This document shows positions 48,306 through 59,880 of a DNA stretch of 64,000 nucleotides, one piece after another; the stretch's first letter is position 1, and each line of letters starts with the position of its first letter. The position numbers and the translations under genes are program-made. Location of the stretch: contig JAODUO010000120.1 in NCBI GenBank assembly GCA_025642075.2, positions 227,501-291,500 on the forward strand. The letters are read 5' to 3'. Source of the stretch: Ridgeia piscesae. Its lineage: Eukaryota; Annelida; Polychaeta; Sabellida; Siboglinidae. The notes below the pieces were generated by a model. It was given only the letters and a program-made list of their open reading frames with translations, was not told the origin of the DNA and made no database searches.

Positions 48306-48948
48306 ACTACTGCAGCAGCGAAGGGGAACCAAATTCTTAGATTAATTAGGCGAAATATAGTGTATAAGGAAAAAGAAATAATAATACCGCTGTACAAAAC
48401 AATAGTTAGGCCTCATTTCGAATATTGCATACAGGCATGGAGGCCATATCGCTAGAAGGATATTGATACACTAGAAAGAGTACAAAGGAGAGCACCCAAA
48501 ATGATTAAAAAACTCAGGAATATTTTTACGAAATGCGTCTAAGAGAACGTGGATTAACAACACTAGAACCCAGGAGACTGAGAAGAGATTAGATAGAAGT
48601 GTTTAAAATATTGAATGGGTATGAAAATATTGACATAAATATTTTTGTCTCATTTAAGGAAGAGAGAAGGACTACAGGACATGGAATTACATTAGCAAAG
48701 AAGCAGTGTAGACTAGCTATTAGAAAATTCACATTTTCACAAAGAACAGTAAATGAATGGAACGGATTATCAGTTGATTGCGTAGGTGCTATTAGTGTTA
48801 ATATGTTTAAAAATCAAACCCACATATACCTAAGAAGGGCGGTGTACATTTAGATAGATAGGTTGGAATCTTGATAAGCCAAAGGGCTTCCTTTTCGTTG
48901 TTGATTATCTAGGAGGCAATCTTGTTAGATCTTGTTAAATCTTGTTAC
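48306..48948 (+). mobile_element. CR1-like LINE, copy C (5'-truncated)
   Basis: Matches the last ~640 bp of copies A and B, from the GCAGCAGCGAAGGGGAACCA block to the CTTGTTAGATCTTGTTAAAT tail. It encodes FKILNGYENIDINIF and FSQRTVNEWNGLSVDCVGAI, broken by several frameshifts upstream. Truncation at the 5' end is usual for target-primed insertions. Confidence 0.9.
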
Positions 48949-49078
48949 TGCCTGGGGAAATTATGCGATGCGTTTGTGATCGCCAGGGCAGCCTAACCCC
49001 AGTATAGGGTAGATACGCTGATCGACAACACATTCGTTTGGTCATTTTGACAACCAGATTATTGTTTTGATGCTGTAG

Positions 49079-49187
49079 TTGCGCTTGGATAAACCTCGCT
49101 GGCACGGTCATACTGCACAAAGGTTTGGTTGCGCCTGTCAGAACCAGGAAACCACCTTCTGGACAGATAACTAACATTATAAACATG
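49079..49187 (+). CDS. CACHD1-like: CACHD1/alpha2-delta-like exon 6
   Basis: Acceptor TGCTGTAG|T at 49078/49079; donor AACATG|GTAAGT after 49187 (phase 0). The first T completes GA|T (Asp). The exon then encodes CAWINLAGTVILHKG and PPSGQITNIINM. In alpha2-delta and CACHD1 a (D)-C-x-(I/L)...G-x-(L/V)-(I/V)-x-H strand pair follows the aromatic helix, exactly at this place. The acceptor lacks a long pyrimidine tract, so confidence is a little lower than for exons 3-5. A long CA array starts about 110 bp downstream. Confidence 0.7.
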
Positions 49188-49298
49188 GTAAGTTGTCGTT
49201 CTTCTATTACTTACATGCACAATATTGGCTGCTGACATACGCGTGCACACGCGTACACATGCACACATACACGCACACCCACCCAAGCACCCACACAC

Positions 49299-49299
<1 letters not shown>

Positions 49300-49340
<41 letters not shown>

Positions 49341-49360
49341 ACCACCACCACACGCACGCA

Positions 49361-49446
<86 letters not shown>
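49300..49446. repeat. (CA)n compound microsatellite
   Basis: CA dinucleotides with internal CCACCACCACCA and CGCACGCACGCA blocks over about 150 bp. Confidence 0.97.
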
Positions 49447-49450
<4 letters not shown>

Positions 49451-49499
49451 TAATCATAGATAATAGAATAGTAATAGAAATAAAATATACATATGGATA

Positions 49500-50050
49500 T
49501 AATATGTAAGTATATAAGACGCTGCGTGGAAAGGTTGTAAAATGTGTCGTCCATGTAGAGCAGTAGCTACAACATTTGGTAAAACGAAAGACACCATATT
49601 TTCTGTGAAATTACATAATATAATACATTTTGAAATGAGCGGATAATGAAATTGGATAATAAAATCCCTATGTCATAACACACTGATGTATGCATGGCAT
49701 AAGTAATGAATTGTAAGTTGTAAACATCACATATATGTTAATTTATATAAACGTACTGTTAATAACATACATTTGATATTGTAATTGTATAATTATCTAA
49801 TGTATATTCGTAACAATAAATTAACATAATTGATTAACAAGGATTAAGCCTTGTTATTGATAAATTATTCCATTTTATTATAATACTATTTCATTGTGTA
49901 TTGCTTACGACTACTTAGGTAGCCATGCAATAAGGTAAGATTTGTATCATTTACACCATAGTATTTTATTTACCAATTAATACCAAATGTCCACTGTTGA
50001 TTGATACTTTACATAGATAAATGTAATAGAGTATTCATGGAGGTTAGTTA
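49500..50050. other. Intronic sequence, nothing recognised
   Basis: AT-rich, no frames or repeats of note. Confidence 0.4.
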
Positions 50051-50051
50051 T

Positions 50052-50054
<3 letters not shown>

Positions 50055-50122
<68 letters not shown>

Positions 50123-50276
50123 ACACAACAGTAATTCCAATACAAAAACTGGGTCACTAATGATTTGTTTATCTTCTATCAAAAAGCTGCGTCACCATTT
50201 GTGTTCATATCCAACATTATTGTGAATTGTAGTCGACCACCAATATTCACTACAATTAACAATAATGTTGGATATG

Positions 50277-50332
<56 letters not shown>
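50055..50332. repeat. Two (TA)n arrays bracketing a 31-bp-arm palindrome
   Basis: TA arrays at 50055-50120 and 50280-50332 lie on either side of an inverted repeat. Its arms at 50203-50233 and 50249-50279 (GTTCATATCCAACATTATTG ... AATTGTAGT and its complement) differ at a single base, with a 15-bp loop. The right arm directly abuts the second TA array. Confidence 0.92.
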
Positions 50333-50335
<3 letters not shown>

Positions 50336-50616
50336 ATATTTACCAGAGTTCTTTAATGCGAGTACATATTCTAAATATATGTTACTGTGTTGATGACGAC
50401 TGTAAATTGTTTTGTTGTTTTTGTGTGTAACGTGAGTTAATGTTTCTATTATTGAGTGTCTTAAGTAAACGTATACTAGTTATGGTATAATGAATAGCGA
50501 AATATTTTATTATAGTGTGATTAAATAATTCTTATTAATTATTCATTTTATTTGAAAAATGTGCGTTACTTTACATATCATTTATTAGTGAGTACAATTA
50601 CATAATTAATATAATA

Positions 50617-50621
<5 letters not shown>

Positions 50622-50649
<28 letters not shown>

Positions 50650-50650
50650 T
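50622..50650. repeat. (TA)n microsatellite
   Basis: Short TA run. Confidence 0.9.
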
Positions 50651-50654
50651 GCCT

Positions 50655-51885
50655 GTTTTTAAAGGTTTGTTAATGTAATCACCAACTAAATCTACTGGAG
50701 CCAGATTACCTTAAACTCCTGTCAGTCAATCAGGATGATATAAAACTAAGCTAAGTAAAGAAATACAATGACATTCACATGTAAATAAATACGTAAGTAA
50801 ATCAATAGATAACAAATAAATAAGCAATCAATAAATATGCATGGCGACATAAAATTGTGCAACTACCGTCTTACACGTCTTAAACGTAAAATACCTGTTT
50901 TTAAACTCTTATTTCATCTGGTTTTAATACGCCTGAAACCTTGTCAGAGGGAAGAAATATAAAGAATAATTATAAACACTGATATATTACGTTGTAAAGT
51001 CACACATTGTTTGGTGAGATAAAGACATGACACAGGGTGCGACCGTCTAGACCACACGTTATTGAGTGCGTCACCGATAACAAGGCTACTTTTATGCAAA
51101 CGGGCACACCTACAATGACACAAATTGATTGTAATACAGTCAGACACACGTAAACTCAGACTGCTGGTGTGGTGGTAATCACCCGCAAGTTGACATTATT
51201 CACCTGTATCATTAGCCAATAAAATACGCGTGCACTCATGTTGTGTTTGTTTTTCTTCATACACACATACACATTCACGCACGCACGATTATATCTCCGA
51301 TACCTTATCGACCAGGGATCAAACATAATCACGCGTTAAGGTGCACCTGTTACATTATACCCTCGCTAGGTGGGTGAGGAGGTTGGCTGCTGTCCTACCA
51401 GTAGCGCCAGATGGCGCCAACTGCTTCTGGAAACGCAGGACTGCTCAAGAAAAAATGTAGACGTCCGGTTTTGTCCTTTTTTCACCAAGACCCCACCACC
51501 ACCACCATTTACCGGCTGATGTCAACTCATAAACTACTTATGTACCTTTGAGCAGGTTTTTACCCCGGAGTCATGGCGCTTTACAGTTGTTTCCAAATAA
51601 ATAATGATGACCTTGTTTGACCTTTGATTAACCTTTACGGTATCATTGGGCAACCCAACGATAGGACAATCAATGACGAAGATACAACGCTTTCAAATGA
51701 TGCATTATTTAGATGTGTGTGTCGGGGGGAGGGAATGGTTAGCGTTGACATCAGTATGTTATGTTGTTCTGCCTCTCGTCTCTTAGTTAGTTCAGTTCAT
51801 TTGAGGTACACAAGTATTGCACAATCTTGTCATCTCTTGTCGTTCTTGAAAGAGAGCCTAACGAATGCAGTGGGCTGATGTTTTA
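50655..51885. other. Intronic sequence, nothing recognised
   Basis: The only frame of note (51624-51878) has no family resemblance and ends at a stop just before the exon 7 acceptor. Confidence 0.4.
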
Positions 51886-51888
51886 CAG

Positions 51889-51984
51889 TTTCGAACAGTC
51901 GCAGCCGACCTGCTCGAACGTGGATTGATGAACAAAACTAGTTGTTACGACCCGAGGACCCACAGGTGGTTTACCAACTATAAG
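51889..51984 (+). CDS. CACHD1-like: CACHD1/alpha2-delta-like exon 7
   Basis: Acceptor TTTTACAG|TTT at 51888/51889; donor TATAAG|GTAGAT after 51984. Both ends are phase 0, so the 96-bp exon adds 32 residues: FRTVAADLLERGLMNKTSCY, then DPRTHRWFTNYK. In CACHD1 a similar stretch (a helix with V-x-x-x-L, a Cys, an R and an aromatic pair F-Y before N/T) precedes the K-Y-R-L strand. NKT is a potential N-glycosylation site, which fits an extracellular location. It is GC-richer than the adjoining intron. A GT array begins about 150 bp downstream. Confidence 0.7.
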
Positions 51985-52139
51985 GTAGATGATCGTATTC
52001 ATACAATATATCAAATGTTTTGTGATTGATCGCCAGGCGGCGTCATAGTCACATGGAAATTAAACATTTAAGTATGTCACGAACATTAGTAATGCTGTAC
52101 TTACATGTCATCAGGTTATGTTCTACTATAACGTCGTGT

Positions 52140-52990
<851 letters not shown>

Positions 52991-53289
52991 TTATCTAGTT
53001 GTACTAATGCGATATCGGAATAAAGTCTGCGCTTGTTTATTATCATGAAACATGAAATGCGATATGAATAAAGTCTGCGTTGTATTATTTCATGAAGGGG
53101 GCTACCAAAATGGGTATGTGCTGGGTATTAATGGCGAGAGAGGGATGGTTGGTCTGGTCGATTCTGACTGCTTTCTTCGCTCTGCAGTTCAATGACGATA
53201 ACAGTTTCTTTCTAAGATATAAATATGTAATTGTAGTTGTAGATGTCATAAGTGTAAAAAAAACGTCTTCTTAAGTACCAAGTACCTAT

Positions 53290-53960
53290 GCAGTATAACG
53301 TCGCATAGTTCGTAATTCCCGTCGTGTCGAATGATTGGATTTTGGGTTATCTTCATTCTGATTGCTTCTTACATTATATCTCGTTTCCTTCTGTCGGACA
53401 CCTTGTCTATTACGTTTGCACTGTCTATGTTAATGTTTTGATTTGCCATTGTCACTTACCTAGCCCTGTGTTCTTCTGGGTGTATCCCTGCATTTTCACA
53501 AATCCGCCTATCTTTTGAATTACCCTTCAAATCATGGTATGACCACGTAGCTTCTGTTGTCTTGTTTTGTTTTCCTTCTTTGTTCTTATTGCTCACATTT
53601 TATTAGTCACATTTATTAACCTCAGGCACCTTTTTGGTGTTTCTCTTCTTCCTTCTTAGCCCTCTCTTGCCAAGCTGGTGTCTCAAACCGGTTCGTCAGT
53701 GTTCTGTCTACTCCTAACTTCTTATGTATGCTATAGTGAGACGCAAATTGCAGGCATTTATCAATGTGTGCCATCATCCTTTACACTTTTAACTTCCTGT
53801 TGGCATCTTCCTTCCTGGTGAAATGTTCTAGCAGGAAACGCATGTTGTTGTTTAACATATGTAGTGCTGATCGTGACGCTGCCCTTAGTCCCAATAAAGT
53901 TAGTGTATTTGTCTATGTTTTTTCTGTATGTATTTGGCATCATCCATATCGTCCATACAC
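53290..53960 (-). mobile_element. Penelope-like element C-terminal relic
   Basis: The - strand reads YRKNIDKYTNF (compare V-Y-R-K-P-T-x-T-x-x-Y-L-x-F). Then come HYSIHKKLGVDRTLTNRFET and ERAKKEEEKHQ (compare H-x-x-x-H-K-x-G-V-x-R-T-L...E-E), and finally ANVIDKVSDRRKRDIMEAIR with HDGNYEL (compare N-A-x-I-I-D-x-x-x-x-R...I-K-E-A-I...G-x-Y-x-L). This order is that of the post-RT and endonuclease-linker region of Penelope-like elements. Several frameshifts and stops are present and the RT core is missing. The left flank of the element is not defined. Confidence 0.6.
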
Positions 53961-54027
53961 ATATGTGTGTCTTGGATGGAAATGGGCTGACTCTGTGACG
54001 GTGATTTTACGGTGTAGATCCTCCAGA

Positions 54028-54435
54028 TGGAAGTTCACACCCACACCCACACCCACACCCACACCCACACCCACACCCACCCACCCACACCACACACCAC
54101 ACCACACCACACCCCCCACACACACAGACACACACAACACACACACACACACACACACACAACACACACAAACACAAACACAACACACACACCACTACAC
54201 ACACACACGCACACGCACTCACACACACAACACACACACACTATAATACACACACACAACACACAACACAAACACACACACACACACACACACACAACAA
54301 TATACACATAACACAAACACAAACACAAACACAAACACACACACACACACACACACACTCACAAACACAAACACAAACACAAACACAAACACAAACACAA
54401 ACACAAACACACACACCACACACCACACACACACC

Positions 54436-54506
<71 letters not shown>

Positions 54507-54523
54507 CACACACACACACACAA

Positions 54524-54556
<33 letters not shown>

Positions 54557-54560
54557 ACAC
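54028..54560. repeat. Complex CA-rich array with nested variants
   Basis: Successive blocks of CCCACA, CACACCA, plain CA and AACACA (about 54310-54410) units, each locally homogeneous, over about 530 bp. Long Cys-Val and Thr-His frames are artefacts. Confidence 0.95.
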
Positions 54561-54569
54561 CCTGTACAT

Positions 54570-54945
54570 TGCTGTAGTATATTTGTGTACGATTAGTCTT
54601 TGCGGAGTGGCTGGATGCTTCCTAGAAAATATTAGGTGTGCGATTGAATTTGAGATGGTGTTCGATTGAATTCTGTCTGGGAATAAAGTGTAAAGCTTTT
54701 CAAACAGTCCTGAGTACTGGACACTGGCCTGTTTAAGAACATTTACTTTTAATTTGTTTACTTATATGTGAAATGCATAATTTACATATAACTGTTGCCT
54801 TTGTTGTTGGTAGCATAAATTTAACTTGATCCATAACCCTAAAAATAAGGCTGTCTTGAACCCCAGCCCTAGCATGTAGCATTAATTTTATCAGGAAATA
54901 TTAATGCATGTCATGCAAGTGCCAATGTCAGTGACAGTGAACACG
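54570..54945. other. Intronic sequence, nothing recognised
   Basis: No coding or repeat identity assigned. Confidence 0.4.
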
Positions 54946-54949
54946 CAAA

Positions 54950-55640
54950 ACTAGTAATTGATAGAATTGTGATTAAAATGGATGAATATGATGTACCAAT
55001 TAATGTATTTCTCTACTTTCAAAGGCATTTGACACTACTGACCATAACATTTTACAAATCAATTAGCTAAATGGCTCAGCCTTGCAGTTGTTAAAAGGTT
55101 ACTTACAAAACAGGAAACAATATACTGAAATTGAACAAGTAAATTCAGACACTTTACCTATAACAATCGATGTCCCACAATTTAAAGTTCTGTCCTAGGA
55201 CGATTTTTCACAAGCTAGTCAATTATTTAATTTGGTATGCTGATGACACATCATTATCTACATCTTTCAATACTCTGAGCAAAACCACACTCACTAAGAA
55301 AACTACAGAAACCATAATAAATGAAGAGCGTTCTAAAATTAATGAAGGGCTAAATATAAATAAGTTATTACTAAATAAAAGCAAAAGTAAATACATGGTT
55401 TTTCATATGCCTAATAAACATATACGAACTCTTACATTTAAAATAGATGATGCAGATATTGTAAGAGTAGATGAATTTTACTTTCTAGGATTGACTTTAT
55501 ACACTAATCTAAATTGGAGAACACTTCAAATAAATGTTCAACAACAATTGACATACTAAACAGAGAAAGCCATGTATTACCATTAGACAAAAAAGTGTTA
55601 TTATATAACACCTCAATATTATCACATATAAATTATTGTA
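54950..55640 (+). mobile_element. LINE reverse transcriptase fragment
   Basis: The + strand carries AFDTTDHNIL (of the F-S-K-A-F-D-T-x-x-H motif), a broken stretch, then YADDTSLSTSF, LNINKLLLNKSKSKYMVFHM and DEFYFLGLTLYTNLNW. The catalytic YADD is intact. The usual GVPQGS(I/V)LGP motif reads DVPQFKVLS and is lost. About 690 bp remain, covering RT motifs A-E. Confidence 0.85.
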
Positions 55641-55959
55641 TTATGTGTTATGTATTGTAACAAAAACTAATCAAATATAGAAACAACTCACATTGTGCCA
55701 AAACCTCTCGGACGACGGCCCTGCCGTTTCGCTCGGTGTTTGCGTTGACGAGTAGTCATAGTCCCTGTACTCTACACCCTCGGATCCTCGCATCTGATCC
55801 ACGTGGCGTCTCCACGTAGCCCCGTCTACGAGAACCTTATACAGTACTAGACCAATTCGCTCCAAGACTTCTCCTTTTAGCCATTTCGGTCCTCTGTGAT
55901 AGTGTCGAACCATGACCTTCTCTCCATTCTGAAAATAAACCAGAGTTCCTTTCTCATTT

Positions 55960-56565
55960 TTAAGAATGTCTCACATCAAATACTCGTTTGATGTTCGGCT
56001 TCAGAAGATCCAACCTCGACTTCAGATGTCTACCAAACAACAGTTGAACTGGACTGTGTCCTGTTGTAGCATGTGGTGCTGTGCGATACGCAAACAGAAA
56101 TCTGTCGACCTTGCGTTGGATAGATCGATCTGATCTGTTAGCTTTGACAGCGTTCTTGAAACTTTGAACCATGCGTTCCGCTAAGCCGTTGGTGGATGGA
56201 TGATACGGAGCGCCAATCACGTGTTGGATACCATTCATTTGTATGAAATGTTTGAATTCTCCAGATACGAACTGGGGTCCATTGTCTGACACAACTTGCT
56301 CTGGCAGACCCATTCTTGCAAATAAGGATCGCATAGTAATTACAGTTTCTGCTGCAGTTGTGTTCCGCATCTCAAAAATGTCAGGCCATTTGGTGTGTGC
56401 GTTCACTGCGACCAAGAACATTTTGCCTTGAAATGGTCCTGGAAAATCGATATGCAGGCGTTGCCATGGGTACGCTGGGCATTCCCATATGTGCAGCGGA
56501 GCTTGTTTCGGGTTGTTTGCGACACCTTGACATCCTTCACATCGCTTTGTCACGCCCTCTTGCAA
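55960..56565 (-). pseudogene. Gypsy integrase domain (core intact)
   Basis: A 201-codon frame includes the end of the zinc-binding domain (CEGCQGVANNP). The DDE core follows: first Asp in LHIDFPGPF, second Asp in VVSDNGPQFVSGEF, and Glu in PSTNGLAERMVQSF. It ends FAYRTAPHATTGHSPVQLLF, typical for the Gypsy integrase core. The D-D-E residues are all present. An open frame this long inside an otherwise broken element suggests fairly recent loss of function. Confidence 0.9.
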
Positions 56566-57256
56566 GTCCCTTCATTTTTACAATCCCCATGTATCCATGA
56601 TGCAGTTTTTCCAGCACTCTGCCTCGCGGTTTTGTGGAAACAATCACTCTGTTACCCCACATCAGAATACCACGATACATTGTCAGTTCGTTCTTGCGAT
56701 TGGGGTAAGGTGCGAATTTCGGTTGCGATTCGACACCTTCCCAACCTGACTCCACCAGTTGTACCACACGAGAATGCAGTGCGGTCAACAACGGTCATGG
56801 GAAACATTTCGACCTCATCAGGTTTGTCTTCTAGCTGACAAAGCGGTAGATGAGACAATAAATCACAGTTTGCATGCTGTTTTGAACCTCGATACTCAAT
56901 TCCATACACAAATGCACCAAGAAAAATACACCAGCGTAGCAGTCGTGCTGCCATTGTGACTGGTACTGCCTTTCCATGGTCCATGGTATACTTCAGGGGT
57001 TATGATCTATGATCAGTGTGAACCGACGACACTACAAGTACGGCTGAAACATTCTGACACCCCAGTAGAGTCCGAGAGCTTCCTTCTCGAATTGTGCAAA
57101 CTTCTTTTCCGTTTGTGTTAGTGAGCGCGATGCATACGCTACCGGTCTTTCACTGATGACAATGATGTCATCAAGATAGCACTGGACACCCGGAATACCT
57201 TGGTCCATTGCTCTCTGCCATACCGCTGGTGCTGATGCAACTCCTTACGGTAATAA

Positions 57257-57940
57257 CTAATACTGGTACAGTCGGCGATGTGTGTTAACAGTCAGGTAAG
57301 TCTTCGATTCTTCGTCGCCCTCAATCTGAAGGTATGTTTGTCGTAGATCAATTACGCGGAACTGTTGACCACCACTCAGGTTTGCGTATATCTCTTCCAT
57401 TCGTGGCAGGGGGTACTCATCCACGTCGAGCTGTGGATTTATTGTCAATTTGAAATCGCCGCAAATTCGAACTTCACCGTCCTTCTTGATTGGTGTGACG
57501 ATCGGTGCTGCCCACTCGCTGTGAATCATACGCTTCACGATCCCTTCTGCTTCCAATTGGTCCAATCTTCGCTCAACTGCTGGTATTCGTGCAAATGCTA
57601 CAGGTATGGCTTTCCAGAATCGTGGTTTCGGCTCTACTTTCAGTTGGATTCGTGGTTTGATGTTCAATAACCGCTCCATCACAAATTCTCTGTTTTTAAC
57701 TTCCATCGTCACGGAGATTGGCTTCCGGTCATTTCCTTTGAACACTCGGTAGAGTCCTGTCCAGTAATGTCGCTCGGCGTTTTCGTTGCCTTGCATGACG
57801 TGCAATGACGTTGCCGGTGAATGTTTGTTAGCATTCTGTCGGCATGCCTTTCGAATATGACCGACTTTACCACACTGGTAACATTTCTCCTTGATAAATG
57901 GACATCCTTTGGATTGTGTTGTCCGTTGCATCTGTATCAC
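57257..57940 (-). pseudogene. Gypsy gag zinc-knuckle / RT fusion by internal deletion
   Basis: A single 227-codon frame joins the CCHC knuckle to the N-terminal RT domain (PIKKDGEVRICGDFKLTINP, VDEYPLPRMEEIYANLSGG). The protease-coding stretch normally between them is reduced to a few residues. The usual F-S-(K/T)-(L/I)-D-L-x-x-A-Y reads FRVIDLRQTYLQI, consistent with the family. Confidence 0.85.
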
Positions 57941-58507
57941 TTTGACATGGTGTCTGCAAGCTGAGACTGTTGCTGGTTAGTGTTTCTTGGCATTGCTTTA
58001 CTGTTCTGTTGTCTAGGGTGTCTACTGCAGCTGTCTAATCTGTGCACTCTTGTCTCCTTACCAGTCTCTCCTTGAAAGACCTGGACGTCTCGGTTGGCTT
58101 GTTCTATCGCCAGACATCGTCTCACGGCAATTTCGAATGTCATCGAGTTTTTCTTACAACAGATCTCTGAGCATCTTGTCATCTCGTTTGCCAGATTCCA
58201 AACGGTCTCGCAGACGTTCGGCTCTCGTTATGTTACTGAATTTGCTTTCACATGCCAAATGCTTCAGCGTTGCGACGTAATCCCTAATAAATTCACCAAC
58301 CTGTCTCGATCGATTGTCAAACTAGTAATTTTTTTGCATCCGGTCCACTATCATCGAATACGTTACGTCGGCGTCTTTTGGTGTGGCTGGTACCAACAAG
58401 TCTTTGAGCAGCTGATATGTCTCCGTGGACACATTCGACAATAAAATTGCCTTTTTGGTTTCATCGTCAGCTACTCCGTTCGCAAGGAAGTAAAAGTCAC
58501 TGTTCTG

Positions 58508-58509
<2 letters not shown>

Positions 58510-58568
<59 letters not shown>
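58510..58568. repeat. (TA)n microsatellite
   Basis: TA run between the Gypsy gag end and exon 8. Confidence 0.97.
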
Positions 58569-58572
<4 letters not shown>

Positions 58573-58643
58573 TATAAAAAACATAATGTATATATTTAAC
58601 GTAAACTGTCTAATATCCATTTCTGTCTGCCGTTTTGTCTCAG

Positions 58644-58802
58644 CTATCAGACAACATACACATCGACGAATCTGACCCCAGCGCAATGAAAGTAGGATAC
58701 CAACTCTTCAGCGTGCAAGGCACGAATGTCCTCTTGTTGTTGAAGAAGAAAAATATGGAAACAGACGAAACAGACATACCCACATGTGTTTGCTCATTTT
58801 GG
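58644..58802 (+). CDS. CACHD1-like: CACHD1/alpha2-delta-like exon 8
   Basis: Acceptor TTTGTCTCAG|CTA at 58643/58644; donor TTTTGG|GTAATG after 58802; both phase 0. It encodes 53 residues with MKVGYQLFSVQGTNVLLLL and DIPTCVCSFW. It corresponds to the family segment Y-R-L-x-x-(I/V)-x-G-T-N, which leads into a C-x-C motif, the start of the extracellular cysteine-rich region. The agreement of Y-x-L...G-T-N and C-x-C spacing with CACHD1 is the best argument for that branch over classical alpha2-delta. The Gypsy remnant ends only about 140 bp upstream. Confidence 0.82.
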
Positions 58803-58979
58803 GTAATGCCACTACTAAGCAATGAAATTATCCCAACATTGCAATTATGTAGTCAAAATGATAACATTTGTCTGTATTATTTACCTGTTCTGCGTAACAA
58901 TTTTATATGCATTACAAAATATTGTACTGGCTTATGTAACAGAGGAGGGAAATGTATAGCTAATAACACGCATAAGCAA

Positions 58980-58987
58980 ATACAGAC

Positions 58988-59020
<33 letters not shown>

Positions 59021-59072
59021 CACATACACACACACGCACGCACGTGCGCGCGCGCAAACAAACAAACACACA
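58980..59072. repeat. (ACGC)n/(CA)n compound microsatellite
   Basis: ACGC tetramers, then CACA and CGCG blocks. Confidence 0.95.
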
Positions 59073-59122
59073 CATTTTCAATGAACGGTTGTTTGTGTGT
59101 ATATTTAATGTTATGCATGCAC

Positions 59123-59480
<358 letters not shown>

Positions 59481-59494
59481 ATATATAATTATAT

Positions 59495-59880
59495 TATGAT
59501 AAAACTTATATAGCGCCTATGGCCTTAAGACGTTCAAGCTCAGAGGTGCAACAAACAAAATCATTTGGCACGGGGGCAAAAATTGTCATTGGAGTATGGA
59601 ACCGCCAAAAATGTATGATAGAAAAGCAATTTTAAACAAATATGTTTTCAGTTTTTTGCGAAAGGTGTCTTTAGTTTCAGAAGATTTAATCGTCCTAGCG
59701 AGTTAATTTCAAACTGTTGGCGCAGCCACAGAGAAAGCACGTTTGCCAATATCCATCTTACTTTTAGAAACAAAACGTTATTTGGAAGCGGATGATCTCA
59801 GGGTCCTAGATATATCAGAGAAAACGTAGCAGATTAATTAAGCTTGTTGAGTAGAAAGAGTACGGTATGTAACAGTATCC
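59495..59880 (-). repeat. Left half of a dispersed repeat interrupted by the pentamer array
   Basis: Contains CTTATATAGCGCCTATGGCC, then TCAAACTGTTGGCGCAGCCA and AGAGAAAGCACGTTTGCCAA. With the sequence after the array (AGGAAGCCAATGTAACTGCT, TTTTGTACACGTTGCAGTTT, about 62417-62545) this looks like one dispersed animal repeat. I recall similar wording from other marine genomes: a gene-poor repeat with a GCGCTTTACA-like start and a TGYACACGTTGCAGTTT end. Identity and strand are tentative. Confidence 0.35.

Larger units (their letters stand above)
55690..58505 (-). mobile_element. Gypsy-type LTR retrotransposon, internal part, defective
   Basis: On the - strand the order is: gag C-terminus (57937-58505); a CCHC zinc knuckle (CYQCGKVGHIRKAC, near 57850); RT start (EAEGIVKRMIHSEWAAPIVT, near 57510); the YLDD active-site region near 57170; RNase H (56652-57130); integrase (55960-56565); and a C-terminal piece with VMVRHYHRGPKWLKG (about 55900). 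Pol order (RT-RH-IN) marks it as Gypsy/Metaviridae. The protease is missing: VKNREFVME runs directly into the pre-RT segment near 57690, where the D-T/S-G site would be expected. No LTRs are recognised. The 5' side stops at a TA microsatellite about 130 bp from host exon 8. Frameshifts separate the pol pieces, so it is dead. Confidence 0.92.

Noticed and set aside
54007..54569. Several Cys-Val and Thr-His frames
   Set aside because: Translations of the CA-rich array.
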